Source of the DNA: Paenibacillus bovis
Lineage (GTDB): Bacteria; Bacillota; Bacilli; Bacillales; Bacillaceae_C
Length of the DNA: 64,000 nt
Direction: 5' to 3'
Assembly (NCBI GenBank): GCA_007679095.1
Contig: VEFU01000011.1
Span: 1 to 64,000, forward strand
Shown: in pieces, positions 54,329 to 63,714 of the stretch
Numbering within the stretch: the stretch's first letter is position 1
Layout of the letters: every line of letters begins with the position of its first letter
Program-made: the position numbers and the translations under genes
Notes under the pieces: model-generated
The model's input: only the letters and a program-made list of their open reading frames with translations
What the model was told of the DNA's origin: nothing
Database searches by the model: none

Positions 54329-55438
54329 ATGATAAATGCTTCTTTTTGGAAAAATAAAAGAGTTTTTTTAACTGGTCATACTGGTTTTAAAGGAGCTTGG
54401 TTAAGTTTATGGTTAACTAAGATGGGGGCAAAGGTAACAGGATACGCACTAGCACCTTCTACACATCCGAATCTGTATGAATTAGCTAGGTTAGATGATT
54501 TAGTAGACTCCTATCTTGCTGATATTAATGATAGTGAGAAATTAAAAAATGCATTATACGATGCAAACCCAGAAATAGTTATTCATATGGCTGCTCAGCC
54601 GCTCGTAGGAATTTCGTACAAGGATCCAGTCATGACATTTCAAACTAATGTACAGGGCACAGTTAATCTTCTGGAAGCAGTAAGGTATGCGATTGAACGA
54701 GGACGTAAGATTCAAGCTGTCGTTAATGTTACAACAGATAAATGTTATGAAAACAAAGAGTGGTTATGGGGTTATCGAGAAATCGATCCACTAGGTGGAA
54801 AGGACCCATACTCTGCAAGTAAAGCATGCTCAGAGCTTGTGACAGCAGCGTATCGTCACTCTTTTTTCCATCCTAATCAAATAAATGATCATGGGGTTGT
54901 GCTTGCTTCAGCAAGAGCGGGAAATGTAATTGGAGGGGGAGATTGGTCACAAGATCGCTTAATCCCTCAATGCTTGGAAGCGATAGTAAATCAAAATGAG
55001 ATTAAACTACGCCGTCCAAATGCGGTTCGACCATGGCAACATGTATTGGAGCCATTAAGTGGTTATTTGTTATTGATACAGAAAATCTATGAGGGCAAGG
55101 AAACATATGCCGATGCATGGAACTTTGGACCAGAATATAATGATTGTAGGTCAGTAGGGGAAGTGGTAAATCAATTAATAGAAATGTGTGGTACGGATAT
55201 CAAAGTTGAAGCTTTTCCTGACACACCATATCAAGAATCTGATTTACTAATGTTGGATTGTTCAAAAGCAAAAAGTATTCTTGGCTGGCAACCACTTTGG
55301 AATTTAACAAATGCTTTGCAGTATATAGTTGAATGGCATATGGCGTACCAAAAAAACGAGAATATGCGAGATATCACAGTGGAGCAAATAAATCAGTATA
55401 TGAGTGGATTAGCAGTAAGAGATGTTCAAAATGAGTAG
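54329..55438 (+). CDS. rfbG: CDP-glucose 4,6-dehydratase
   Basis: A 369-residue short-chain dehydrogenase-type enzyme that converts CDP-glucose to CDP-4-keto-6-deoxyglucose. The NAD site is TGHTGFKGAWLSLWL, and the catalytic Tyr-Lys pair is in DPYSASKACSEL, after NVTTDKCYE. Length fits RfbG. It lies one base behind the cytidylyltransferase stop. The product is a precursor of CDP-deoxy sugars. Confidence 0.93.
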   Translation: MINASFWKNKRVFLTGHTGFKGAWLSLWLTKMGAKVTGYALAPSTHPNLYELARLDDLVDSYLADINDSEKLKNALYDANPEIVIHMAAQPLVGISYKDPVMTFQTNVQGTVNLLEAVRYAIERGRKIQAVVNVTTDKCYENKEWLWGYREIDPLGGKDPYSASKACSELVTAAYRHSFFHPNQINDHGVVLASARAGNVIGGGDWSQDRLIPQCLEAIVNQNEIKLRRPNAVRPWQHVLEPLSGYLLLIQKIYEGKETYADAWNFGPEYNDCRSVGEVVNQLIEMCGTDIKVEAFPDTPYQESDLLMLDCSKAKSILGWQPLWNLTNALQYIVEWHMAYQKNENMRDITVEQINQYMSGLAVRDVQNE

Positions 55439-56345
55439 CTTAAAAGATGTTCCTGTTTTGATAACAGGAGCAACAGGTTATATAGGTAGTTGTTTAGCAA
55501 AGAGGTTGGTGACCATCGGTTGCAAAGTTTCTGTATTAGTTCGATCATCATCTAAGCTAACATTAATCGATCCTATATGTGAAAAAATAGACATATATCA
55601 ATATGATGGAACCTACGAATCAGTAGAAAATTCAATTAAGCTAGCAAAGCCTCAAATTGTTTATCACCTAGCCTCTTTTGCTTCCATTCAATACAAATCT
55701 TCAGATATTAACAACATGATTCATAGCAACGTACTATTTGGTACATTTCTTGCTGAAGCGATGGTTAATTGCAATGTGAAATATTTAATTAACACTAGCT
55801 CTTATTCACAGCATGTAAATCAGGAACATTATAATCCAAATAGTCTATATGCAGCAACGAAGCAAGCTTATGAAGATATACTACGGTTTTATTCAACGAA
55901 GTTAAATATAATTAATCTTGTATTATTTGATAACTTTGGACCTAATGATCCGCGACCGAAAATAATGAACCTTTTGTATAAATCACTTGTTGAAAAAAGT
56001 ACTTTATTAATGTCACCAGGAGAACAGTATCTAGATCTTTTATATATAGAGAATGTGATTGATGCCTATATAGTAGCAGCAAAGCACTTAATTACGGGTC
56101 GTATTAAGGGGTTTGATCGATTCTCCGTAAGTAGTGAAAAGCATATTAGGCTTAAAGAACTAGTCCGCCTCTTTGAACAGATAGCAAAAAGAACCATCGA
56201 TGTGAGATGGGATTTAGATTATCGACCAGGAGAGATTATGGTTCCATGGAATAAAGGTAGGTTGCTACCTGATTGGCAACCAAAAATACCTTTGGAGGAT
56301 GGAATTCGATTACTAATAACTAAAAATCAAGAAAAGAAAACATAA
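55431..56345 (+). CDS. NAD-dependent epimerase/dehydratase family protein
   Basis: About 304 residues. The Rossmann loop is LITGATGYIGSCLAKRL, and the catalytic pair is in SLYAATKQAYEDIL. It overlaps the dehydratase stop; ATG 55431 is preferred and 55422 is the alternative. In CDP-sugar clusters such enzymes reduce the 4-keto group (CDP-abequose or paratose type). The exact product is inferred from position only. Confidence 0.85.
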   Translation: MSSLKDVPVLITGATGYIGSCLAKRLVTIGCKVSVLVRSSSKLTLIDPICEKIDIYQYDGTYESVENSIKLAKPQIVYHLASFASIQYKSSDINNMIHSNVLFGTFLAEAMVNCNVKYLINTSSYSQHVNQEHYNPNSLYAATKQAYEDILRFYSTKLNIINLVLFDNFGPNDPRPKIMNLLYKSLVEKSTLLMSPGEQYLDLLYIENVIDAYIVAAKHLITGRIKGFDRFSVSSEKHIRLKELVRLFEQIAKRTIDVRWDLDYRPGEIMVPWNKGRLLPDWQPKIPLEDGIRLLITKNQEKKT

Positions 56346-56364
56346 AAAAGTAGGTGATAAAATA

Positions 56365-56895
56365 ATGAGGAAGACTGTTGTGTTAATAAGTGGACCGAGT
56401 GGTATTGGGAAAACAACTTTACGCTTACTATTAAGAAATGAATTAGGTAAGTATTATAATAATAAAATAGCAGGTATTGATATAGATAATATTTATGGAT
56501 TCATTGATCCTAGCTTTGTTGCACCTGATTATTTGGAAATATGGAAAAAAGCTAGGCAAAACACAGGCACATTAGCGAATGGTTTTTTAAACAGTGATAT
56601 TGATGTAGTATTTATTTTTGGGAATACGATTTTTAGAAAAGACCAAGTGGATGATGTATTATGTAATATTAATAGAGACATAGTTACTCACCATATAACA
56701 CTGTATGCGAATAGAGATACACTTGCAGAGCGCTTGGAAAAACGTCAATATGCTGTACCAAAATGGATAACGGAACATTTAGCAGAGAGGGAGCCATTTT
56801 TAAATGAGTCATGGACCACTCTTATAGATAATTCCACCTTTAGCCCCGAGCGCACATTACAAATCATACACCAAATTATTAAAAATAAAAGTTAA
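56365..56895 (+). CDS. P-loop kinase-like protein of the sugar locus
   Basis: A 176-residue P-loop protein. Walker A is SGPSGIGKTTL, and AGIDIDNIYGFIDPSF follows. It looks like small adenylylsulfate- or AAA_33-type kinases. It is the last gene of the operon 53548-56895 with GTAGGTGATAAA just upstream. The substrate is unknown; a sugar or lipid phosphate is possible from context. Confidence 0.75.
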   Translation: MRKTVVLISGPSGIGKTTLRLLLRNELGKYYNNKIAGIDIDNIYGFIDPSFVAPDYLEIWKKARQNTGTLANGFLNSDIDVVFIFGNTIFRKDQVDDVLCNINRDIVTHHITLYANRDTLAERLEKRQYAVPKWITEHLAEREPFLNESWTTLIDNSTFSPERTLQIIHQIIKNKS

Positions 56896-56980
56896 TATGT
56901 CATTGTGGAGTGCAGTTCCCGATAGGGCTAAGGAATGTGTGTGAAAGAATTGATTTAAACAAAAATGCTTAAATTAAAAT

Positions 56981-57017
56981 GCCAAACTAACTCCATTCAG
57001 AAAGTTAGTTTGGCTTC
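56981..57017. terminator. Terminator between the sugar operon and yndJ
   Basis: Perfect 11-bp stem GCCAAACTAAC/GTTAGTTTGGC (56981-56991 with 57004-57014). Confidence 0.85.
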
Positions 57018-58653
57018 AATTCATTACTGTTCTTTCGTTTAAACCGTCATTATTATTAATTGTTTTCCTCACAATATCATAATTAATTGTTAAAAACGGG
57101 AGGCCAAAAATCCACATGCAATGTGTTGCGATTAATTTTCCATTATCAACTTCTTCTATATGAAATTCCTCAGCGATAGGTAATTTAGGTAACAGTTTAC
57201 CTATTGCAAGATATATTCCAGCTTCATCGTCTTCTTTGCCTTTACTACTTAAAATAAGATGATGCTCATTTTGCTCTAACTTTAAAATACCAACCATAGT
57301 TGATGCTGGAAGGGGAAGTGCGATATTCATATATGTTCTATCCTTTGATACATGCTCAGAATAAAGTGCTACAAAGATTACTTTATCTTTGATTTTTCGC
57401 ACCCAAGCTCTTGGTGCTTTCCTTCCATCTAATTCACGTTTAATAGAAAGGATGTCTCCTGTCATTTCTACCTTTTTCTTCGTAATGGGTAAGTTGATCT
57501 GTTGTACTCGTTGACTAATTAATCGATACATAAAAGCGAGTGGTATAAACCACCAATGCCATTTTACTTGTGCATATAATTTATAATTTTTAGTGTTTTC
57601 ATAGAAGTCTTTAATAGTAGGCGCTAAAGTTGAAACATTTACTTGTGGCTCATATGAATCCATAGAATCTACAAGACCTTGTACAGGATGTTTACGATTT
57701 ACTATGTTTTCAATTATTTTTTCACCAATTATGCATCTGCCACGAATGTTGCTTATAGGCAAGTTTGTCCGTTTCTTAGGTTCCGGAATGGATATGGACC
57801 AGCCTATTATCCCTACTAATGCAAATACAATGCAATTTAAAAACCCATGAAATAACAGCATAAAATCAATATCCACAATTATTAGGCCTAATGCATTTCC
57901 AATAGCATAAAGAAAGGAGAAAAAGATGGTTACGCCTAAAGAACAAAAGGAAATGCAAATCATCCATTTCTGTTTAAGACTAGAAATCGGTGCTTTCATA
58001 GACAAATATATGAATCCGTAAATACCAGCAATGTATAAGACAACTGAAAAAAGTTCGACCCAATGGGAAAATGTAATCCCTAAAGCTACAATGATAGGTG
58101 AAATTAGGATGATGGTGCATATGTAATGATAAGAAATAGGTTTATATATTCTCCCCAAAAAACCAGTGAAAACAGGGAGCAGGAAGGCGGAATAATGAAA
58201 ATGTATACTTGTTAACCATGTTATTAATGGTGGAAACCCAGTTTCAATATTCAATTCAAAGGCGAAGAACCATATCCCTCCCATTACTAAATAAATGAGA
58301 CCGAGGTTAATCGAGAACTCCTCTAGCTGAGTAAAACCAATACGTAAAAAACGGACTACGCCATATATTGCCACACAGAAAGTAAATAATAAATAAATGG
58401 TCGCTAGTAACCAATCCAATGGAGTTTGATCTGTTATCTGTAACAAAGCTATAGAAATGTAAACTGGAATGGCAAAGAAGAAATACCATTTACGGAACCA
58501 TGCTTCATCTTTAAAAATGAAATGCAGTGCTGTTGGTATGTAAATTAATTGAGCAACAGTTAATAGACTGTATGGCCATTTATCTAAACTAAATATAGTT
58601 ACGATTAAAAATAACAGAACATGAACAAAAGTATATTTATAAAATGTCTTCAT
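57016..58653 (-). CDS. yndJ: YndJ-like multi-span membrane protein
   Basis: About 545 residues. An N-terminal membrane part with about nine or ten helices (MKTFYKYTFVHVLLFLIVTIF onward) is joined to a soluble C-terminal part of about 240 residues. It matches Bacillus YndJ in length and layout, and the two genes upstream match YndH and YndG, which is the same order. Function unknown. I chose ATG 58653 because GGGAG precedes it; longer starts at 58671 and 58689 lie inside yndH. The overlap with yndH is 17 bases. Confidence 0.82.
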   Translation of the reverse strand: MKTFYKYTFVHVLLFLIVTIFSLDKWPYSLLTVAQLIYIPTALHFIFKDEAWFRKWYFFFAIPVYISIALLQITDQTPLDWLLATIYLLFTFCVAIYGVVRFLRIGFTQLEEFSINLGLIYLVMGGIWFFAFELNIETGFPPLITWLTSIHFHYSAFLLPVFTGFLGRIYKPISYHYICTIILISPIIVALGITFSHWVELFSVVLYIAGIYGFIYLSMKAPISSLKQKWMICISFCSLGVTIFFSFLYAIGNALGLIIVDIDFMLLFHGFLNCIVFALVGIIGWSISIPEPKKRTNLPISNIRGRCIIGEKIIENIVNRKHPVQGLVDSMDSYEPQVNVSTLAPTIKDFYENTKNYKLYAQVKWHWWFIPLAFMYRLISQRVQQINLPITKKKVEMTGDILSIKRELDGRKAPRAWVRKIKDKVIFVALYSEHVSKDRTYMNIALPLPASTMVGILKLEQNEHHLILSSKGKEDDEAGIYLAIGKLLPKLPIAEEFHIEEVDNGKLIATHCMWIFGLPFLTINYDIVRKTINNNDGLNERTVMN

Positions 58654-59242
58654 CCTTAAATTCTCCCTCATAGGCAAAAACTGTTCCAATTAAAGGATTT
58701 TTAACATTCACCTTAATTTGGTATGCGTGTATTTTTTCATTATAATTTTCTGTCACAGTTGCAAGTCCTTGCAAAAATTTCGGCAGTGGAATTTCCAACT
58801 TCCCTAGTACTAGTCTTTGTTTCTTTGATAGTATTTGTAAAGCTCCTCCGTCTGTCGTAAAAAACATAAGATCTGAATATACTAAACTCGGTTCCCCAAG
58901 ATAGTCCTTAATTATATTTCGCTCCATATCCAAGCTCATAAGTGCATTGAAGAAGCGTTTTTTCTCTTTAAAATAAAATATTCTTTCCCAATGTATTTGT
59001 CGTTCTCCATTTGCCCCAATACGTGGAGTATTTGTAATTGTAAAATGTATATTTTTACCGTGTTCCGGAAATAGCAATTTTCGTTTAACTCCTAATCTAA
59101 GAAGGGGAGCAAGTAACTTAGGTGCTCCTTGAATTTTATACATTACTCCAGTAGCTCGAAATGATGTGGATTCATATCTTTGCTGAAGCTTAGGATGAAG
59201 TTTGAAAAATTCATTGCCCATTACTTGTTTGTAAATAGACAT
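58637..59242 (-). CDS. yndH: YndH-like DUF4166 protein
   Basis: A 201-residue soluble protein with the DUF4166 pattern: MSIYKQVMGNEFFKLHPKLQQRY, later SLVYSDLMFFTTDGGALQI and FAYEGEFKDEDIL. The function is unknown. AGAGGTGA sits before the ATG. It lies six bases after yndG and overlaps yndJ. Confidence 0.82.
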   Translation of the reverse strand: MSIYKQVMGNEFFKLHPKLQQRYESTSFRATGVMYKIQGAPKLLAPLLRLGVKRKLLFPEHGKNIHFTITNTPRIGANGERQIHWERIFYFKEKKRFFNALMSLDMERNIIKDYLGEPSLVYSDLMFFTTDGGALQILSKKQRLVLGKLEIPLPKFLQGLATVTENYNEKIHAYQIKVNVKNPLIGTVFAYEGEFKDEDIL

Positions 59243-59248
59243 CAGTGA

Positions 59249-60151
59249 TCACCTCTTTCTCTTACAAGTTCGTGCGGATGGGATATCTTTGTATAGTACA
59301 TAGCCAATAATGGATAAAACGAATAAGGCTATATTAAACGTTAACGGATTAAATGGATGTAACAAATAATTAGAATTACCTATAATAGCTGCTCCGGCAA
59401 GAAAAGGAAATGCAAGCATTTGTAATAGGAAAAGTTTTCTCTTTTTCCGATAAAATAACAATATAATACCAAAAGTAATTTCTGCGAGACCTATTAATCT
59501 CGTAATTAGCTTTGCTGGATCATCATTAATAGAAATTAAGTTTTGTAACATGATTAATTCTTCTGCATGTGTATGTGTAATTTTAGGAACTAGTCCATGA
59601 TATAACCAAACGAAAAAGAAAAGGAGGGTAATCATCCAACTGCAGAAGAATCGGATATATTGTGATTTTGGTAGCTCACCTTGTTCAAGCCACCTTTTTA
59701 CCACATCGAAGCTAAGTGCGGTTGCCCAACCAATTAGCGGACGGAAAATGAAGTAATCAAACACCTTCCCAATTTTTCCAAAGTTCACATCATAGTCGTA
59801 TTGAGTTGAAAAGTTGATTACATTGCCATTCGGCTTGTACTTCCAGTATCCTCTTCCTTCACGGATGATCGAAATTGCTTGATCAGTTCCGAAGTGGAGA
59901 GAGGAGGTGCGTGAACCATCTTCTCCATGAAAATTGCCGACACTTTTTCCCCAACCAGCGATTTTTAAGCCGAAGCCAATCTTCGTTTCATATGTAAACA
60001 GTTGTGGTTCATTTTCCTGTTTAGGCTTATAAGTAATCGAGGAAAAACGTAAATCCCATTGCTCATGGCTATGTGGTTGCTGTGTGGCATCCCATAGCTC
60101 ATTCATCTTACTCTGTATCGGTATTTCTACATAAATAGGTTTCGTTTTCAT
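59249..60151 (-). CDS. yndG: YndG-like SRPBCC and DoxX-like membrane protein
   Basis: About 300 residues. The N-terminal part (YVEIPIQSKMNELWDATQQPHSHEQWD to VVKRWLEQ) is a SRPBCC-like ligand-binding domain. The C-terminal part has four helices in a DoxX-like arrangement. This matches Bacillus YndG and its place at the head of yndGHJ. GAGGTGAG supports ATG 60151 over the 60160 start. Function unknown. Confidence 0.8.
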   Translation of the reverse strand: MKTKPIYVEIPIQSKMNELWDATQQPHSHEQWDLRFSSITYKPKQENEPQLFTYETKIGFGLKIAGWGKSVGNFHGEDGSRTSSLHFGTDQAISIIREGRGYWKYKPNGNVINFSTQYDYDVNFGKIGKVFDYFIFRPLIGWATALSFDVVKRWLEQGELPKSQYIRFFCSWMITLLFFFVWLYHGLVPKITHTHAEELIMLQNLISINDDPAKLITRLIGLAEITFGIILLFYRKKRKLFLLQMLAFPFLAGAAIIGNSNYLLHPFNPLTFNIALFVLSIIGYVLYKDIPSARTCKRKR

Positions 60152-60311
60152 TCGTCTCACCTCAAAAAAAGCTTAACATATTATTCCTTTTTAACAACAT
60201 ACTTTAATCTTTTATGAAACTGACTTACTTGTAAAGAATGAATCTCGGAATGTGCTAGCAAAAGAAGTAAAGAGATGTTACAAATGTCATAAAACGAGGA
60301 GTTGAAAGTGC

Positions 60312-60341
60312 TTACATACTAATGTATGTTTTCATTATAAT
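60312..60341 (+). promoter_or_regulatory. GH115 promoter with ACATAC-N4-GTATGT operator
   Basis: TATAAT (60336-60341) with a weak -35 TTACAT (60312-60317) 18 bases before it. The perfect 6-4-6 palindrome ACATAC-TAAT-GTATGT (60314-60329) lies in the -35 and spacer, a place for a repressor. No such regulator gene is adjacent. Confidence 0.55.
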
Positions 60342-60361
60342 GATATTTTAGGAGAGTTATA

Positions 60362-62857
60362 ATGAATTTTAATGTAGCGAAACAGGATTATGTAGCTGAT
60401 TTGTATTTGGAAGAAACAGCGTTATCAGGTGTCGTGAAAATTGCGGAAAAGGTTGCAGCAGATATTGAACTCGTAAGTGGAAAAAGACCACGTATCAAAA
60501 GAGAGTTATCTGATCCATCAAGAACGGTTATTGCAGTTCTTACAGTCGGTCATAGTGAGTTAGCAAAGTCATTACCTCAAGCAAAGGAGATTGAAGGTAA
60601 AAGGGAAGTTTTCTCTATCTTCTTTGCCAAAGAATTAGTTCCAGGTTCGGACAATACGCTTGTCATTTTAGGTAGTGACAAAAGAGGAACTATTTATGGT
60701 CTATTCACGCTTTCTGAAAAAATTGGAGTTTCACCACTATTATATTGGGGTGACAGCAAACCAATAAGGAAAGAAGAAATCAGTTTAGGGCACGATTTTG
60801 TACAAGTATCTAAAGAGCCATCCGTGAAATATAGAGGATTTTTCATCAATGATGAATGGCCAGCATTTGGAAATTGGACGATGAAATCTTTTGGTGGATT
60901 TAATGCAAATATGTATGATCACGTATTTGAACTCCTTCTAAGATTAAAAGGAAATTATTTATGGCCGGCAATGTGGTCCTCGAGTTTTTCACTTGATGGT
61001 CCAGGCTTGTTATCTGCAGAACTAGCGGATGAATATGGAGTGATTATTGGATCTTCTCACCATGAGCCATGCTGTAGAGCAGGAGAGGAATTTAAGCATT
61101 TTAAAGGGGAAGATTCGATTTATGGTAATGAATGGAGCTTTATTAACAACAAGGAAGGCATAACAAAGTTTTGGGAAGATGGGCTTAAAAGGAACGGTAA
61201 ATTTGAAAACCTCATTACAATTGGTATGAGAGGTGAAGCTGATTCACTTTTACTTCGACATGATAGTTCTCTAGAAGAAAATATTAATGTTTTACGAGAT
61301 ATTATAACGACACAACACAATCTAATGCGAGAAATAATAAATCCTGATATAACGAAGATTCCACGAGTATTTGTTATTTATAAGGAAGTCGAGAAGTTTT
61401 TCTATGGAGATGAACATACAGAAGGTTTAATTGATTGGGAGGAACTCGATGGAGTTACGCTCATGCTTGCTGACGATAACTTCCAAAATGTTCGTACATT
61501 ACCACGAGAAGACCTTCGAGACCGTGATGGTGGATGGGGAATGTATTACCACTTTGATTATCATGGGGCACCGACTTCATATGAATGGGTGAATTCAACC
61601 CATCTCTCCAAGGTGTGGGAACAGATGACAATGGCCTGGGAGTTTGGAGTGAGAGAGGCTTGGATTGTGAACGTAGGAGATATAAAACCACAGGAGCTTC
61701 CTCTATCTTACTTCATGGCTTTAGCTTATGACTTTGAGAAGTGGGGGACTACAGCACCTAACAAATGTGATGAATTTCTTGAAGATTGGGTAGCGCAGCA
61801 ATTCCCTGCACTCGGCAAATTGGAACAAAGTGAGATCTTTTACGTGCTAGATAAGTATACGTACTTAAATAGTATTCGCAGACCAGAAGTAGTGAAGCCT
61901 GAGGTTTATAGTATAGAACATTACCGTGAGGCAGAGAGAATTTTAGAACTGGTTGCAGAAATAGAAAGCAAGTGTGAAAAGCTAAGAGCCATTATGCCTT
62001 CAGAGAATTTTGATAGTTTTATTGGCTTAGTTTATTTTCCGGCGGTTGCTTCTGCAAATCTTATTAAGATGAGTATTTATGCAGCATATAGTCAGTACTT
62101 TGCGAAGCTTTCACTACCGATTGCTAATACTTTTGCGGATAAAGTGGAAGCGGGAATAAAGCGAGATAATGAACTAACAGATGAATATCATACCATTGCG
62201 GATGGTAAATGGTATGGGATGGGGCTCTCTAAGCATTTCTGCTTTGAATCCTGGAATGATGAAGGTTGGCATTACCCAGAAGTAGCAAGAGTGGATATAG
62301 AAGTTCCTCGGAAAACATTTGTGGAGACAGAAGGGTATATTGCAATCAATGCTCATAATTTTGCAGAAAGCAATACGTTCAGTGATGATAAGTGGATTGT
62401 CCTAGAGAATTTTGGGAAAACAGGAACTGGGGTGAAGGCATATCCATTTACAAAATCATTTGCTGCAGAGGAAGATGCACCAACACTGACGTACTATATT
62501 TATGTTACGGAATCAGGGGAGTATGAAGTGGAATGCTACACTTCTCCTAGCAACCCTGTGTATGCAGGTGGAAAGTTAAGATATGCCATTTCTGCTAATG
62601 ATAATCCGTTTCAAGTTGTTAACTCAGTATCAGAAGATTTTGTAGGTGGAGATTATTACAACCGCCCATGGTCTATCGGTGTAACGGACAATATTCATAA
62701 AAGTAAAAACAAGGTTAATTTAAATAAAGGCTTGAACAAGATAACGTATAAGGCAGTTGATCCGGCCGTTGTAGTGGAAAGAATCATAATTTATAGAACA
62801 AATAATCCAGTGAAACCATCGTATCTAGGACCAGAAGAGAGCCTATATACTAACTAA
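60362..62857 (+). CDS. GH115 alpha-glucuronidase
   Basis: An 831-residue protein without a signal peptide. The motifs FFINDEWPAFGNW, LRLKGNYLWPAMW, GVIIGSSHHEPCCRAGEEF, TIGMRGEADS and WIVNVGDIKPQELPLSYFM are characteristic of GH115, which removes (4-O-methyl)glucuronate from xylan chains and oligosaccharides. The C-terminal part is a beta-sandwich (VDIEVPRKTFVETEGYIAINAHN, LRYAISANDNPFQVV). It acts in the cytoplasm on imported fragments, fitting the ABC importer, the CE15-like esterase and GH43 elsewhere in the window. AGGAGAG before the ATG supports the start. Confidence 0.93.
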   Translation: MNFNVAKQDYVADLYLEETALSGVVKIAEKVAADIELVSGKRPRIKRELSDPSRTVIAVLTVGHSELAKSLPQAKEIEGKREVFSIFFAKELVPGSDNTLVILGSDKRGTIYGLFTLSEKIGVSPLLYWGDSKPIRKEEISLGHDFVQVSKEPSVKYRGFFINDEWPAFGNWTMKSFGGFNANMYDHVFELLLRLKGNYLWPAMWSSSFSLDGPGLLSAELADEYGVIIGSSHHEPCCRAGEEFKHFKGEDSIYGNEWSFINNKEGITKFWEDGLKRNGKFENLITIGMRGEADSLLLRHDSSLEENINVLRDIITTQHNLMREIINPDITKIPRVFVIYKEVEKFFYGDEHTEGLIDWEELDGVTLMLADDNFQNVRTLPREDLRDRDGGWGMYYHFDYHGAPTSYEWVNSTHLSKVWEQMTMAWEFGVREAWIVNVGDIKPQELPLSYFMALAYDFEKWGTTAPNKCDEFLEDWVAQQFPALGKLEQSEIFYVLDKYTYLNSIRRPEVVKPEVYSIEHYREAERILELVAEIESKCEKLRAIMPSENFDSFIGLVYFPAVASANLIKMSIYAAYSQYFAKLSLPIANTFADKVEAGIKRDNELTDEYHTIADGKWYGMGLSKHFCFESWNDEGWHYPEVARVDIEVPRKTFVETEGYIAINAHNFAESNTFSDDKWIVLENFGKTGTGVKAYPFTKSFAAEEDAPTLTYYIYVTESGEYEVECYTSPSNPVYAGGKLRYAISANDNPFQVVNSVSEDFVGGDYYNRPWSIGVTDNIHKSKNKVNLNKGLNKITYKAVDPAVVVERIIIYRTNNPVKPSYLGPEESLYTN

Positions 62858-62938
62858 AAAGAAGCATATAAAAATCGTCCTTCCTATTAATGGAGGACTT
62901 CACAACCAAATTTAAACACGAGTTAAATTGGTGATGGA

Positions 62939-63150
62939 TTCTAATAGACATTTCGTTTTGAGATCTTGATTGAAATGTCTAATAAAGCGGTTCTAATGGA
63001 CATTTGAATATGTAAACTTGGTTGAAATGTCCTATAGGGTGTTTCTAATGGACACTTGGATATGAAATCTTTGTTGAAATGTTCAATAGAGCGGATCTAA
63101 TCGACACTTCACATTACAATCTAAGTCAAAATGTCTAATAGAACTTGTCA
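62939..63150. repeat. Four tandem copies of a second 52-bp hairpin repeat
   Basis: The anchor TTCTAAT.GACA recurs at 62939, 62991, 63043 and 63095, exactly 52 bases apart; a decayed fifth copy starts near 63147. Each unit has an inverted pair of the type GACATTT/AAATGTC. In copy 1 it is TAGACATTT/AAATGTCTA; in copy 2 GGACATTT/AAATGTCC, a change on both arms that keeps pairing. Copies 3 and 4 keep partial pairing. It lies between two convergent genes, as does the array at 5338-6252. Confidence 0.88.
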
Positions 63151-63191
63151 AATCGCAATTTCACATTAATACTCCATAAAATATATCAAAC

Positions 63192-63240
63192 AAAAAGGTA
63201 TCCAACGAGTTATGTATGATGACTCATTGGATACCTTTTT
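63192..63240. terminator. Terminator between the repeat array and the SRPBCC gene
   Basis: The stem AAAAAGGTATCCAA..GAGT pairs with ACTC.TTGGATACCTTTTT (63193-63209 with 63224-63240), usable on both strands. Confidence 0.88.
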
Positions 63241-63243
63241 CAA

Positions 63244-63714
63244 TTAGTAGTCTGCGACTTCATTTTCAATATAGTTTACTAAGTTTTCATATTGTTCGAT
63301 GTACATAGCTTTAACTGCCCAACCAAACAGTTTGATTGTTAACTTATAGAAGAAATTGCTGGGAATTACACTTGATTCAACCACTATTCGTGTCCCAGTT
63401 CCCTCTATTGTTAAGAAGTATTTGGATATACTTAAACCTTCTTTAGATGTCGAATGCATGATGATTTTATAAGGTGGATCATATTCAATCATTTCCGAGT
63501 CCACTGTTACGGTTTTTTTCTCCACTCTTTGCACGGTCTTAAACTTCATTCCGGGTTTGTAGTCGTATTTATCTTCATCATTCTCATAGATATTCTCGAC
63601 TAAAAGAGTATTCCATAACTTGATTTTCTCATCATCATTTACTAATTCAAATACGACATCAATTGGTGCATCGACATACTCATCGAAACGGAATACCATC
63701 ATTTCTTTACTCAT
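63244..63714 (-). CDS. SRPBCC family protein
   Basis: A 156-residue SRPBCC-type protein. VFRFDEYVDAPIDVVFELVNDDEKIKLWNTLLVENIY opens the domain, and the C-terminal helix begins near LTIKLFGWAVKAMYIEQYENLVNYIE. It binds an unknown small hydrophobic molecule by family analogy. It is unrelated in position to the other two SRPBCC-type genes (2153 and 59249). It is cytoplasmic. Confidence 0.85.
   Translation of the reverse strand: MSKEMMVFRFDEYVDAPIDVVFELVNDDEKIKLWNTLLVENIYENDEDKYDYKPGMKFKTVQRVEKKTVTVDSEMIEYDPPYKIIMHSTSKEGLSISKYFLTIEGTGTRIVVESSVIPSNFFYKLTIKLFGWAVKAMYIEQYENLVNYIENEVADY

Noticed and set aside
62877-62900. A terminator hairpin just after GH115
   Set aside because: The pairing has a bulge and no T run follows; it is too weak to list as a terminator.
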